Shown one piece after another: positions 19,725 through 28,126 of a stretch of DNA of 64,000 nucleotides. The translations under genes were made by a program, and so were the position numbers. The DNA lies in NCBI GenBank assembly GCA_963755085.1, contig CAVWIN010000010.1, positions 62,001 to 126,000 on the forward strand. The letters are read 5' to 3'. Under the pieces are notes generated by a model. It worked only from the letters and a program-made list of their open reading frames with translations, ran no database searches and had not been told where the DNA came from. Each line of letters begins with the position of its first letter. Within the stretch, counting starts at the first letter, position 1. This DNA is from JACVRM01 sp963755085. Its GTDB lineage: Bacteria > Actinomycetota > Thermoleophilia > Gaiellales > Gaiellaceae.

Positions 19725-20210
19725 CTAGCCGACCTGCCCCACACCGCCGACGTCGATAGTGATCTCCATTCCTGCCGCTGCATGGGCGTCGGCGTCGCAA
19801 AGCAGCGTGTACGACCCGTGATCGAGGTGAAGCTTGACCGTCTGGGTAACGACAGGCGTCGAGCCGTTGCCGACCGGCGTGATGTCCATGTCGAGGCCGT
19901 TCGGCCCTGTGAGCGAGAAGTTGTGGAAGTTGCTGTTGTCGGTCACGGTCAGCCAATAGTTCCCCGGCCTGAGGCTGATCTGTCCCGGTGACCCGTAGTA
20001 GCCCTGGACGGTCTGCCCACCGAACGTGAGTTGGAGACACAGCCCGGGCGGGAACGGGCTCCCGCTCACCGCGTGCGAGCAGAACGATCCGTCAAGCTCG
20101 CGGCCGTCGGCCCCCGCCGCCGCGACCGAGTAGGCAGCGATGGCCCCGACTGCAGCGAACGCCGCAAGGAGAGCTACGCCACGGTGTTTGAACGGGAGGC
20201 TCTTGCTCAT
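19725..20210 (-). CDS. Exported cupredoxin-like protein
   Basis: Small secreted protein of 161 residues. MSKSLPFKHRG then a hydrophobic signal segment (VALLAAFAAVGAIAAYSVAA) is followed by a beta-rich domain. The possible type 1 copper ligands are His in NFHNFSLTG and the cluster LLCDADAHAAAGM (Cys-x4-His-x4-Met), a spacing slightly longer than in plastocyanins. Start ATG at 20210 has a purine-rich ribosome site (GGGAGA) about 9 bases upstream. A longer reading to 20312 adds residues without signal-like character. Copper binding is inferred, not proved. Confidence 0.65.
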   Translation of the reverse strand: MSKSLPFKHRGVALLAAFAAVGAIAAYSVAAAGADGRELDGSFCSHAVSGSPFPPGLCLQLTFGGQTVQGYYGSPGQISLRPGNYWLTVTDNSNFHNFSLTGPNGLDMDITPVGNGSTPVVTQTVKLHLDHGSYTLLCDADAHAAAGMEITIDVGGVGQVG

Positions 20211-20346
20211 ATCGGATTCTCCCTTCTCGCCTGTTGACCGAGTGGCCCAATCAGAAGCTCGAAAAAGCTCCTGCCAGCAGGGGAGATTGACACACCCCGC
20301 TCCCGCCATCAATACCGCCGACTGAGCTTGGTCAGATCACTTGGGA

Positions 20347-20372
20347 CGGCCCCCTCCGGGGACAGCCCTACA
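20347..20372. repeat. Dispersed GC-rich repeat, copy 2, at the ftsZ stop codon
   Basis: CGGCCCCCTCCGGGGACAGC followed by CCTACAG is the second copy of the 19669 repeat in the same orientation. Read on the ftsZ strand it begins with the ftsZ TAG (20370-20368) and forms a stem between GGCTGTCCCC and GGGGGCCGTCCC, so it may act as the ftsZ terminator. Confidence 0.45.
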
Positions 20373-21627
20373 GGTCCTGGAGGAAGCTCGGCGGCTCGAG
20401 CGGGTCGGTCCGCGGCGAGGAAGGCCGCCCCGAGATCGGCTCGTCGCCGGCGATGAACGTGCGCCGCTTCGGCGCTCCGCCGAGGCCGGTGGCGACGACC
20501 GTCACCCAGACCTGGCCGGCAAGGCGCTCGTCCACGGTCGCGCCGAAGATGATGTTCGTCTCGTCGACGGCCGCCTGCTTGATCGCCTCGGCGGCCTCGT
20601 TGACCTCGTAGAGCGACAGGTCCTCGCCGCCCGCGACAGACAGGAGGATACCGCGCGCTCCAACGATCTCGCTCTCGATCAGCGGCGAGCGCAGCGCCTT
20701 TTCGGCCGCGTCGCGCGCGCGGTTCTCGCCGGTCGCGTAGCCGATGCCCATCAGCGCCGAGCCGGCGTCCTTCATGACCGTGCGCACGTCGGCGAAGTCG
20801 AGATTGATCAGCCCCGGTGTCGTGATCAGGTCGGTGATGCCCTGCACGCCCTGGCGCAGGACGTCGTCGGCTAGCCGGAACGCGTCCAGCATCGACGTCG
20901 AGCGGTCGACCACGTCGAGCAGCCGGTCGTTGGGGATGACGATGGTCGTGTCGCACGCCTCGCGGAGCTGCGTCAGGCCGAACTCGGCTGTCTGCCGGCG
21001 CTTGGTGCCCTCGAACTTGAACGGCGTGGTCACGATCCCGACCGTGAGCGCACCGAGGCCGCGCGCGATGTTCGCGACGACCGGTGCAGCGCCGGAGCCG
21101 GTCCCGCCGCCCTCGCCGGCAGTGACGAAGACCATGTCCGAGCCGCGCAGCGCGCGTTTCAGCTGGTCGTAGGCCTCCTCGGCCGCGCGCTTGCCGATGT
21201 CGGACTCGGAGCCTGAGCCCAGCCCGCGCGTCAGCTCGCTGCCGATGTGGATCTTGAGCGGCGCCTCGCTCATGGCGAGCTGCTGTACGTCGGTATTGAC
21301 GCCGATGAACTCGACGTCGGCAACGCCCGCGTCGATCATCCGGTTGACCGCGTTCAGGCCGGCGCCCCCGACGCCGACGACGCGGATGACGGCCAGGTAG
21401 GCCGCGGTCTCGGGCGCGGGTGCTCGGTGCAGGCGAGGCCCTTGCTCGGGCAGCACCTCGAGCCGGTGGACGGTCGCGCCCTCAGGCTCCTCCTTCGGCG
21501 CCTCCCGCTCTGCCGGAGCGCGCTCGGGAGTGGCCGCGGTCTTGCGGGCCTGCTCCTGGGCCGCCTCGGTCGCCTTGAACAGCTCCGCGAGCGGTCCCTC
21601 GCGGAGGCTAGCGCGCTTTCGCGCCAT
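20368..21627 (-). CDS. ftsZ: Cell-division GTPase FtsZ with a long N-terminal extension
   Basis: Tubulin-like GTPase that forms the division ring. The core begins only at about residue 80 (IRVVGVGGAGLNAVNRMI), where typical FtsZ begins it within the first 10-15 residues. The extra region is charged and Ala/Glu/Arg rich. The tubulin signature reads AGEGGGTGSGAAP, with Glu and Ser where most FtsZ have Met and Thr. The T7 loop LINLDFADVRTVM is intact, so GTP hydrolysis is likely. The C-terminal linker is very short but a terminal peptide (EPPSFLQDL) resembling the FtsA/SepF-binding tail is kept. It overlaps parA by 20 bases rather than lying in a mur/fts cluster. Confidence 0.92.
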   Translation of the reverse strand: MARKRASLREGPLAELFKATEAAQEQARKTAATPERAPAEREAPKEEPEGATVHRLEVLPEQGPRLHRAPAPETAAYLAVIRVVGVGGAGLNAVNRMIDAGVADVEFIGVNTDVQQLAMSEAPLKIHIGSELTRGLGSGSESDIGKRAAEEAYDQLKRALRGSDMVFVTAGEGGGTGSGAAPVVANIARGLGALTVGIVTTPFKFEGTKRRQTAEFGLTQLREACDTTIVIPNDRLLDVVDRSTSMLDAFRLADDVLRQGVQGITDLITTPGLINLDFADVRTVMKDAGSALMGIGYATGENRARDAAEKALRSPLIESEIVGARGILLSVAGGEDLSLYEVNEAAEAIKQAAVDETNIIFGATVDERLAGQVWVTVVATGLGGAPKRRTFIAGDEPISGRPSSPRTDPLEPPSFLQDL

Positions 21628-22435
21628 TGAGCACCTCCTTCGCGAGCTGTCGGTAGGAGTCCGCCGCGGGTCCGCCCGGGTCGTATTTCAGCACCGACGA
21701 CCCCTTCACCGGCGCTTCTGCAAAGCGGATCGTCTTGCGGATGCGGGTGTTGAACAGAAGGTCGCCGAAGTTCTCCTGGAGGATCTCGATCGCCTCGCGC
21801 GAGTGCAGCGTGCGACCGTCGAACATGGTCGGGAGGATCCCGATGATCTTGACGGCCGGGTTCAGGTTCTCGCGGATCATCGTCAGCGTGTTCTCGAGCT
21901 GGACCAGCCCGCGCAGCGACAGGTACTCGCACTGGACGGGGACGATCACGCCGCTCGAGGCGACGAGCGCGTTGATCGTCATGAGGCCGAGCGACGGGGG
22001 CGTGTCGATGAGGATGTAGTCGTAGTCGTCCTTGACGGCGAGCAGCGCCTTGTCGAGCGAGCGCTCGCGGCCGATCGTTGCGCTCATCGCGAGCTCGGCT
22101 CCGGCCAGGTCGATCGAGGAGACGGCGACGTCGATCTCGGCCTTGTGGATGACGTGCTCGATCGGCAGCCGGTGCACGAGCACGTCGAACATCGACCGCG
22201 TGATCGCGTCGGGGTTGTAGCCCTGGCTCATCGTCAGGTTGCCCTGCGGATCGAGGTCCACGGCGAGCACGCGCAGCCGCTTCTCCATGAGTGCGACGGC
22301 GAGATTGAGGGTCGATGTCGTCTTGGCGACACCGCCTTTTTGGTTCGCGAACGAGATGACCGTGGCCGTGGCCGTGTCCCCTTCTTCGGACTCGGATGAC
22401 GCGCTCGGTGGGCGCGAGAGAAGGCGCAGCGACAT
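21608..22435 (-). CDS. parA: ParA/Soj-family partitioning ATPase
   Basis: Deviant Walker A ATPase of 275 residues. P-loop is NQKGGVAKTTSTLN (KGGVAKTT instead of KGGVGKTT), Walker A' region DLDPQGNLTMSQG, Walker B ILIDTPPSLG and the VPVQCEYLSLRGLVQL segment. An N-terminal acidic/serine stretch (SASSESEEGD) precedes the P-loop. No parB lies beside it. Its partner here is the overlapping ftsZ, which suggests a role in coupling chromosome position and division. A TACGAT box at 22454-22459 and an AAAGAGG ribosome site lie upstream. Confidence 0.9.
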   Translation of the reverse strand: MSLRLLSRPPSASSESEEGDTATATVISFANQKGGVAKTTSTLNLAVALMEKRLRVLAVDLDPQGNLTMSQGYNPDAITRSMFDVLVHRLPIEHVIHKAEIDVAVSSIDLAGAELAMSATIGRERSLDKALLAVKDDYDYILIDTPPSLGLMTINALVASSGVIVPVQCEYLSLRGLVQLENTLTMIRENLNPAVKIIGILPTMFDGRTLHSREAIEILQENFGDLLFNTRIRKTIRFAEAPVKGSSVLKYDPGGPAADSYRQLAKEVLNGAKAR

Positions 22436-22475
22436 TGGCGCCTCTTTCGGCTAATCGTAACGGAGTCCTTCGCCT

Positions 22476-22492
22476 CTTCGGCTACGCCGAAG
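22476..22492 (-). terminator. Hairpin at the stop of the 72-residue gene
   Basis: Perfect 7-bp stem CTTCGGC / GCCGAAG with a 3-base loop spans the TAG of the upstream gene, 40 bases before parA. It could terminate or attenuate transcription entering parA. There is no T run. Confidence 0.35.
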
Positions 22493-22700
22493 TGGCTAGA
22501 TGGCGCGCGTCGAGCGCCGAACGACAGCGTTCGAGGGCGCCCGGCGCGTTCGCGGTCCCTGGTCCTTCGGCCGCCAGCCAGTCCTCGGCCTCGCTCACGA
22601 GGGCGCGCAGCTCGTCCAGAACGGCTGCGGCCGGGGCACCCGACAGGTGCAGGGCCTCCACGCGATCAAGTCGTTCAAGGACGCGGCGGGCTTCCTCCAT
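22482..22700 (-). CDS. Small helical protein of unknown function
   Basis: A 72-residue acidic protein predicted mostly helical (EEARRVLERLDRVEAL, AVLDELRALVSEAEDWLA). It begins at ATG 22700 and is preceded by TACCGT (22708-22713) with a 7-base gap, the leaderless promoter pattern. Longer open readings upstream are antisense-like and unlikely. It lies between the 421-residue protein and parA on the same strand. I do not recognise it. A regulator or adaptor for the parA-ftsZ unit is only a guess. Confidence 0.6.
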   Translation of the reverse strand: MEEARRVLERLDRVEALHLSGAPAAAVLDELRALVSEAEDWLAAEGPGTANAPGALERCRSALDARHLATSA

Positions 22701-22749
22701 GCCCCCGACGGTAGCCCGCGGAATGTGACGCGTCTGTGGCGGGACGATG

Positions 22750-24015
22750 TCAGCTTCCTGTCGCCGCGGCCGGCTCCGCGGCCAGGGCGAGCAGGCGGCC
22801 GCCGGGCCGCGGGCGGGTGCCGAGCAGTGACTCGTCGAGCGCCTCCACCAGCTCGTCGCGGCTACTGAAGAGCAGCGCCTCAACGAGGGCATCGCGCACG
22901 CCGTCGGCCGCGTCGGGCCCCTCGGCGCCCTCGGCAAGCGGCTTGAGCCGGGCGTGCTGCTCGGCCCGCTCCCGGCCGCTCTCCCCGAGCAGGACGGCGG
23001 CGCGCAGCGCGGCCGCCCAGATCCCGTCGCCCGAGCCGAGCAGCGCGTCGAGCGCCGTCCGCAGCTGCTCGGAGCGGAAGGGCTCGGTCTGGAAGAGCGA
23101 GAGCTCCCAGCGGTCGAGCGCCTCGCCGAGCTCCGGATCCTCGTCGGCGGCGGCAACACGCTCGCGCACGCGTCGCGCGAGGCCGCCGCGGAACACGTCG
23201 AGGCGGGTCGGCTCGCCGGCCGGCTGCGCGGCGGCGATCGGGAGCGACGGCCTGACGCCGACCGGGTGGCGGTCGATGCGCTCGAAGTAGACCGGCCCGG
23301 TCGCCACCGGCCCGCCGACGGCGAGGCGGAGCGCGGTGACGGCGTCGGCGATCTCGGCGGCCGCATCGGGCCGCGCGGTCGCGCCGGGCGCAAGGGCATG
23401 GGTCAGCTCGAGGACGGCGGCGCGGTCCGGCTCGCGCGCGAAGCGCTCGGGCAGCAGGCCGCTCGATTCCGGCCACGGGCCTGACAGCTCGCCGGTGACG
23501 AACGACCGTGCCTGCAGGCCGCCGCCAAGGTCGACGGGCGTTCCCACCTCGAGCCCGATGAGCGGCACCACGACGACGTGCCGGCGCTCGGTGCCGAAGA
23601 GCAGCCGCTCGAGCTCGGCGTACTCGCGCTCGTAGAGGTCGTCGTCCCAGTCGAAGCCACCGCGCACGTCGGCGACGCGGGCGACGAGGGGAAGCAGGAT
23701 GGTCTCGAAGGCGGCGTCCTCGCCGGTCCGCCCGCCGGTCAGCGAGCCCGCGAAGAGCGTCGCGGCCGGCTCGCTGGCAAGCTCGTTGAGGGCGTCGCGA
23801 GTGTCGGGCAGCTCGGCGAGCCGTTCGGCGCGGCCCTCGACGAAGGAGAGGATCAGCGGCCGGAACTCGTAGAACGTCGTGCGCCCGCGCGCGTCGTGCT
23901 CCTCGAAGGCGAAGGGCACCTCGGCGCCGTTGTCGACCTCGCGCTGAAGCGCCGCGAAGGCGGCGAGCGCGAAGAGCCGCAGCGCGGCATGTAGGTCGGG
24001 CGACCGATGGGTCAC
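22750..24015 (-). CDS. Uncharacterised soluble protein, 421 residues
   Basis: Leucine- and alanine-rich soluble protein without signal peptide or membrane segments. Notable parts are PFAFEEHDARGRTTFYEFRP, RRHVVVVPLIGLEVGTPVDLGG and RVRERVAAADEDPELGEALDRW. The composition is acidic with no recognisable catalytic motif. Start is GTG at 24015. It is 49 bases upstream of the 72-residue gene on the same strand and may belong to the same group as parA and ftsZ. Function unknown. Confidence 0.6.
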   Translation of the reverse strand: MTHRSPDLHAALRLFALAAFAALQREVDNGAEVPFAFEEHDARGRTTFYEFRPLILSFVEGRAERLAELPDTRDALNELASEPAATLFAGSLTGGRTGEDAAFETILLPLVARVADVRGGFDWDDDLYEREYAELERLLFGTERRHVVVVPLIGLEVGTPVDLGGGLQARSFVTGELSGPWPESSGLLPERFAREPDRAAVLELTHALAPGATARPDAAAEIADAVTALRLAVGGPVATGPVYFERIDRHPVGVRPSLPIAAAQPAGEPTRLDVFRGGLARRVRERVAAADEDPELGEALDRWELSLFQTEPFRSEQLRTALDALLGSGDGIWAAALRAAVLLGESGRERAEQHARLKPLAEGAEGPDAADGVRDALVEALLFSSRDELVEALDESLLGTRPRPGGRLLALAAEPAAATGS

Positions 24016-24138
24016 CCGAGCGGGTTACGCGGCGGGAGGCGTCAGTCCTGCGCAGACCGAGGAGCCTGGTCCTCCGGCGTGATCCCAGTTCCGGTTCTTT
24101 TGACACCCTGGTAGCTGGATCGACGAGGATGCGGTGTC

Positions 24139-24600
24139 GTGCAGCGGCCGTTTGTCCCGTCCGGGTTCGTCGTCCCGCTCACTCTCGCGACGGAGCAATT
24201 CAGGCTCGAGCCACTCGGGCCGCAACACAACGACTCCGACTATGAGGCGTGGTCGACGTCCCTCGAGCACATCCGCATGACGCCTGGCTGGGAAGCGAGC
24301 TCCTGGCCCGACGATCGCGGCCTGGTGGACAACCTGCGCGACCTGCAGAGGCATGCCGACGACTTCGAGGAGCGGGCGGGTTTCACCTACACCGTCCTCG
24401 ACCCCGCGACCGACGACGTGATCGGCTGCGTGTACATCTATCCCGACGACAGCGAGCAGCACGATGCACGTGTGCTCTCATGGGTACGCGCGAGCCGGCC
24501 CGAGCTCGACGTGCGGTTGTGGCGCGCCGTCACGGCCTGGCTCGCGGACGACTGGCCGTTCGAGCGTGTGGCGTACGCCGAGCGCGCCCATGGCGCTTGA
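24139..24600 (+). CDS. GNAT-family N-acetyltransferase
   Basis: Small acetyl-CoA-dependent acyltransferase of 153 residues. TEQFRLEPLGPQHNDSDYEAW is a typical GNAT start, TYTVLDPATDDVIGCVYIYP is the central sheet, and VLSWVRASRPELDVRLWRAV replaces the acetyl-CoA loop region. The substrate is unknown. Start is GTG. A TTGACA at 24100-24105 could be its -35. The protein ends FERVAYAERAHGA immediately before the IS110 relic, so the last residues may be altered by that element. Confidence 0.75.
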   Translation: MQRPFVPSGFVVPLTLATEQFRLEPLGPQHNDSDYEAWSTSLEHIRMTPGWEASSWPDDRGLVDNLRDLQRHADDFEERAGFTYTVLDPATDDVIGCVYIYPDDSEQHDARVLSWVRASRPELDVRLWRAVTAWLADDWPFERVAYAERAHGA

Positions 24601-24617
24601 CGCTGCCACTTCGGGCT

Positions 24618-24925
24618 GACTGCAGGTTCGCACGGCTCGCCGGCGCCGCACCGATCCCCGCCTCCTCCGCCAAGACGATCCGCTGACCGCCTCGACCGAT
24701 CAGGCGACCGCAAACCCAGACCGCGCCCTGCTCATGCTCCTCGTCACACACACGCACACACCCGGCCACGATCGCCTACATCGACCACGGCGTCGTTCGC
24801 AGGGAAGTGCCCGCCGCGAAGCGAACCGGTGCCTCAAGCGCTACCTCGCCCGCAACTTCTACCGGCCTGACTCAGAGGCATCGGACCGCCGATCGCGACT
24901 TGACAGACATAGAAGCATCACTGGC
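24618..24925 (+). pseudogene. Degraded C-terminal part of an IS110-family transposase
   Basis: Pieces in three frames line up with the end of IS110 transposases: CRFARLAGAAPIPASSAKTIR (24620-24686), RLDRSGDRKP, RALLMLLVTHTHT, PATIAYIDHG and ARREANRCLKRYLARNFYR (about 24815-24870). The order SPIPASS...RLxxxGDRxxNxAL...PATxAYI...KRYLAR is the family C-terminal order. No N-terminal DEDD domain is present and frames shift at least three times, so this is an old relic. Confidence 0.55.
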
Positions 24926-25112
24926 TCAAGCGACTGTTGGTTCGCGCGGTGGGGCTTCAGTCGCAGCGGTAGACGCGCCCCTTCTACAGGGAGTAGCGTT
25001 CGTGGCTGTTGTACCTGCGGTTGGATGCGTCCGGAGTTGGGCGCACCCGAACCACGAGTAAAGGGGGAGGGCGAGTGGACGAGATTCCTGTTCTTGCGTG
25101 CGGGTGTGCGCG

Positions 25113-26585
25113 ATGAAGGGAGGACGATCGATCCGGGTTGGGGCAACTTTGGCGGGCGCCTCGGTCGTGGCGCTGCTGTCGGTGTCCGTGGTGTCGGCGA
25201 AGGCGGCGATCAGTGTGCCCTGCACGGGCCAGTCCGACTTGGTGGCGGCGATCAACGCGGCAAACTCGGCCGGGGGCGGGACGATCAACCTCGCGGCAGG
25301 GTGCACCTACGACCTGACCACCGTCGACAACAGCGGCGAGAACGGCCTGCCGGTCGTCACCACACCGATCACCGTGAACGGCAAGGGGGCGACGATCGAC
25401 GGCACGGGCACCGTCCGGGTCTTCGAGGTCGATGGGCCGGGCGGGAGCTTGTCGCTGGAGAATCTGACGGTCACCGGCGGGTCGGCCGACATCGGTGGCG
25501 GGGTCGCGAACTTCGGCGGCACGGTGGCGCTGGATAGCAGCCAGGTGGCCCGTAACGCCGCGATTTTGGCGGGTGGTGGGATTGCCAGCGTTAGTGTCAC
25601 GCCTACCCTCGATCCGTCAAGCAGCGTGGCAACACTGACGCTGCACCACAGCTCCGTGAGCGGCAACCAGCAGACCCTCCCTCCCAGTCAGGATGGGAAC
25701 GGCGGCCTGGGTGGCGGAGGAATCCTGAACATCGACGGGACCGCGACACTCGACCACAGCCAGGTCAACGGCAACACGGTCCAGGGCGGCGTCGGCGGCG
25801 GGATCGCCAGCGGCGACTACATCGGCACCGGTCGCGAGACCGCGCTGACCCTCGACCACAGCCAGGTCAACGGCAACACTGCCCCGAACGCCGGCGGCGG
25901 TGGCATCCAGAACCTGCTGGGCACGGCCACGCTGAACCACAGCCAGGTCGACGGCAACACCTCGCTGAACGGCGGCGGCATCGCCAGTGGGAACCAGGGC
26001 AATCCGACCGCGACAGCCGAGCTAAGGCTGAATCACACCGAGGTCAACGGCAACACGGCTACGGCCGGCCCCGGAGGGGAAGGTCCTCCCATCGCGGCAG
26101 GCGGGATCGCGAACGGGAGCAACGCCGTCATCGACCAGAGTCAGGTCGACAACAACACCGCTCCCAACGGGATCGGAGCTGGAGTCGTGAACCACGGGAT
26201 GATGACCCTGAGCCACTCCGAGGTGAACGGCAACACCGCGGCCGCGAGCGGCATACTCGGGTCCGGCGGCGGTATTGTCAACGCGGAAGGCCCCCCCGGC
26301 ACGACGCCCGCCGTTCTGACCCTCGATTACACGAAGGTGAACCACAACAGCGCTGGCGGGTACGGCGGAGGCATCGCCAACGGCGTACCCCTGCCGCCAG
26401 GCCCGCCGCCGCTGTTCGGCGGAGCCCTCACGCTGAACCACAGCGAGGTGAGCAACAACAGCGCCGCCCACGGCGGAGGCATCTTCAACAACGGCGGAAC
26501 CGTGACGCTCTCGAACACGAAGGTCACCGGTAACGTCGTAGACAACTGCGAGCCGACGAATACCATCGCCGGCTGCACCGGCTAG
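25113..26585 (+). CDS. Secreted repetitive beta-helix protein
   Basis: Exported protein of 490 residues built of short repeats. A signal peptide (GATLAGASVVALLSVSVVSA) is followed by an early SVPCTGQSDLVAAINAANSAGGG segment, a common start of Chlamydia-POMP/beta-helix proteins. About ten coils of the type LTLDHSQVNGNTAPNAGGG follow, each with an Asn-rich turn and GGGI. It ends at DNCEPTNTIAGCTG, with a possible disulphide. No membrane anchor or sorting signal is present. The chosen ATG at 25113 gives a clean signal peptide; a GTG at 25098 adds five residues. Surface adhesion is a guess. Confidence 0.75.
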   Translation: MKGGRSIRVGATLAGASVVALLSVSVVSAKAAISVPCTGQSDLVAAINAANSAGGGTINLAAGCTYDLTTVDNSGENGLPVVTTPITVNGKGATIDGTGTVRVFEVDGPGGSLSLENLTVTGGSADIGGGVANFGGTVALDSSQVARNAAILAGGGIASVSVTPTLDPSSSVATLTLHHSSVSGNQQTLPPSQDGNGGLGGGGILNIDGTATLDHSQVNGNTVQGGVGGGIASGDYIGTGRETALTLDHSQVNGNTAPNAGGGGIQNLLGTATLNHSQVDGNTSLNGGGIASGNQGNPTATAELRLNHTEVNGNTATAGPGGEGPPIAAGGIANGSNAVIDQSQVDNNTAPNGIGAGVVNHGMMTLSHSEVNGNTAAASGILGSGGGIVNAEGPPGTTPAVLTLDYTKVNHNSAGGYGGGIANGVPLPPGPPPLFGGALTLNHSEVSNNSAAHGGGIFNNGGTVTLSNTKVTGNVVDNCEPTNTIAGCTG

Positions 26586-26612
26586 CTCCATCGACTGGAG
26601 AGTCAACTAGGG

Positions 26613-26640
26613 GCAGGCCCGGCACCTGAGCCGGGCCTGC
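26613..26640 (+). terminator. Strong hairpin after the repetitive beta-helix gene
   Basis: An 11-bp perfect stem (GCAGGCCCGGC / GCCGGGCCTGC) with a 6-base loop lies 27 bases after the stop. The rest of the 26586-26767 gap shows no gene. Confidence 0.55.
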
Positions 26641-26767
26641 TGGCCGGCTCCGAGCTGCGCCCAGGCAGACGTAAGGGCCCTGCGCGCTCAGGGTCATCCT
26701 GACTCACCGAGCAGCACTCGCCCAGGCGAGGCAGTTCCGCGCCCGAGCCGGTTTGCCAGAATCGCCG

Positions 26768-27289
26768 ATGATGGCGGCGCCCCCAATCCGCATCGAGCCG
26801 TGGGGCGAGGGTGACCTCCCGCTGCTCGAGAAGCTCATGGGCGACCCGGCGATGACCGAGCATCTGGGCGGCCCCGAGAGCCCGGAGAAGATCGCCGAGC
26901 GGTAGAAGCGGTACGAGCGACTGACGGTTGGCGGCACGGGCCGGATGTTCAAGATCGTCGATTCGGAGACAGGCGAGAGCGTGGGCTCCGTCGGCTATTG
27001 GGAGCGCGAATCACACGACGAGCACGTCTACGAGACGGGGTGGTCTGTCCTGCCCGAGTTCCAGGGACGCGGCATCGCGACGAGCGCAACCGCCAGGGTG
27101 ATCGAGAAAGCGAGAGCTGAGAGGAAGCTCCAGTTCCTCCATGCCTACCCGTCGGCGGACAACCCGCCCTCGAACGCGATCTGCCGCAAGCTCGGCTTCA
27201 CGTTGGTCAACGTGAGCGACTACGAGTACCCGAAGAACAGCGGCAATGTCATGCGCTGCAATGACTGGCGCCTCGACCTCTTCGCGTAG
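26768..27289 (+). pseudogene. GNAT N-acetyltransferase interrupted by an amber codon
   Basis: One frame from ATG 26768 to 27289 encodes a complete ribosomal-type GNAT: PPIRIEPWGEGDLPLLEKLM, MTEHLGGPESPEKIAER, then TAG at 26903-26905, then KRYERLTVGGTGRMFKIVD. The acetyl-CoA loop VLPEFQGRGIATSATARV and KLGFTLVNV follow. Homologues usually have Gln before KRY, so a single CAG to TAG change explains the stop. A shorter product could start at ATG 26945 but lacks the first strands. The gene is either inactive, miscalled at one base, or read through. Confidence 0.75.
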
Positions 27290-27335
27290 AGACGGTTTCT
27301 CTCGATCTCCGATCGACTACTGCCTCACTGAGGCG

Positions 27336-28097
27336 TCAAGCAACCGGCCGGCGCGGCTCAGGCCCCGGCTGGCACGTCGGGCACCAGTAGGCCGTGCGGT
27401 TGTCGTCGCCCTGGCCGCGCGAGCGGATGAGCGTCCCGCAGCGCGGGCACGGCATGCCCGCGCGGTGGGCGATGTTGACCTCCTCGCGCCCGGTCTCGAC
27501 CGAGCGGCGCATCAGCCGCGCCGCCGCCTCCAGCGCCTCGCGCAGATCCTCGTCCGACAGGTCGCGAAGCGCACGCCACGGAGAGACGCGTGCGTGCCAC
27601 AGCGACTCGGCCTTCCAGACATTCCCGACGCCCGCGACCAGGCGCTGGTCAGTCAGAGCGTCGCCGACCTGCCGTGACCGATCGCCGCGGCGCAGGTTGG
27701 CGAGCATCCGGTCGTAGTCGGGCTCCGGCGCGAGGATGTCCGGGCCGAGGCGCTGCACCGCGCGCGCGTTGAGCTCGAGGACGCGGCCACCGTAGAGGAG
27801 CGCCTGCGCCCGCTCGCCGCGCAGGACGAGCCATGGACGCCCAACGACCGGGTCGCCCGCGGCGCGCACGCGCCAGCTCCCCGACATCCGCAGGTGGCTG
27901 CGCACGGTCACGCCGCCCTCGAAGCGGAGGATCAGGTTCTTGCCGACCGCCTCGACGGACTCGAGTCGGCGGCCGTCGACCTGCGCCGCCACTCCGGTCA
28001 CGCGGCCACGCGGATTCGGCGACTCCGCCGCCACCCGCTCGCCGACGAGCACCTGGAGCCGGCGAGCCGCGCGGTGGAGGCTGTCGCCCTCGGGCAC
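27336..28097 (-). CDS. nei: Fpg/Nei-family DNA glycosylase (endonuclease VIII-like)
   Basis: Base-excision repair enzyme with AP-lyase activity. GTG 28097 is the chosen start because the family needs Pro-Glu right after the initiator (PEGDSLHRAARRLQ), the proline being the nucleophile. An upstream GTG at 28115 would bury it. Other parts are the lysine loop EAVGKNLILRFEGG, the helix-two-turn-helix LVAGVGNVWKAESLWHAR and the zinc finger CPRCGTLIRSRGQ...YWCPTCQ. The PEGDS start and finger resemble actinobacterial Nei2. It diverges from carH across 29 bases. Confidence 0.88.
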   Translation of the reverse strand: MPEGDSLHRAARRLQVLVGERVAAESPNPRGRVTGVAAQVDGRRLESVEAVGKNLILRFEGGVTVRSHLRMSGSWRVRAAGDPVVGRPWLVLRGERAQALLYGGRVLELNARAVQRLGPDILAPEPDYDRMLANLRRGDRSRQVGDALTDQRLVAGVGNVWKAESLWHARVSPWRALRDLSDEDLREALEAAARLMRRSVETGREEVNIAHRAGMPCPRCGTLIRSRGQGDDNRTAYWCPTCQPGPEPRRPVA

Positions 28098-28126
28098 CGC
28101 CCTCGATTTTGTCACACTTGTGTCCG

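Noticed and set aside
24601..25112. An 84-residue plus-strand protein at 24807-25061
   Set aside because: It is one frame of the IS110 relic and its downstream end; no independent coding signal.
25700..26500. CRISPR-like direct repeats
   Set aside because: The repetition is codon-periodic and encodes beta-helix coils; units and gaps are irregular and translated.
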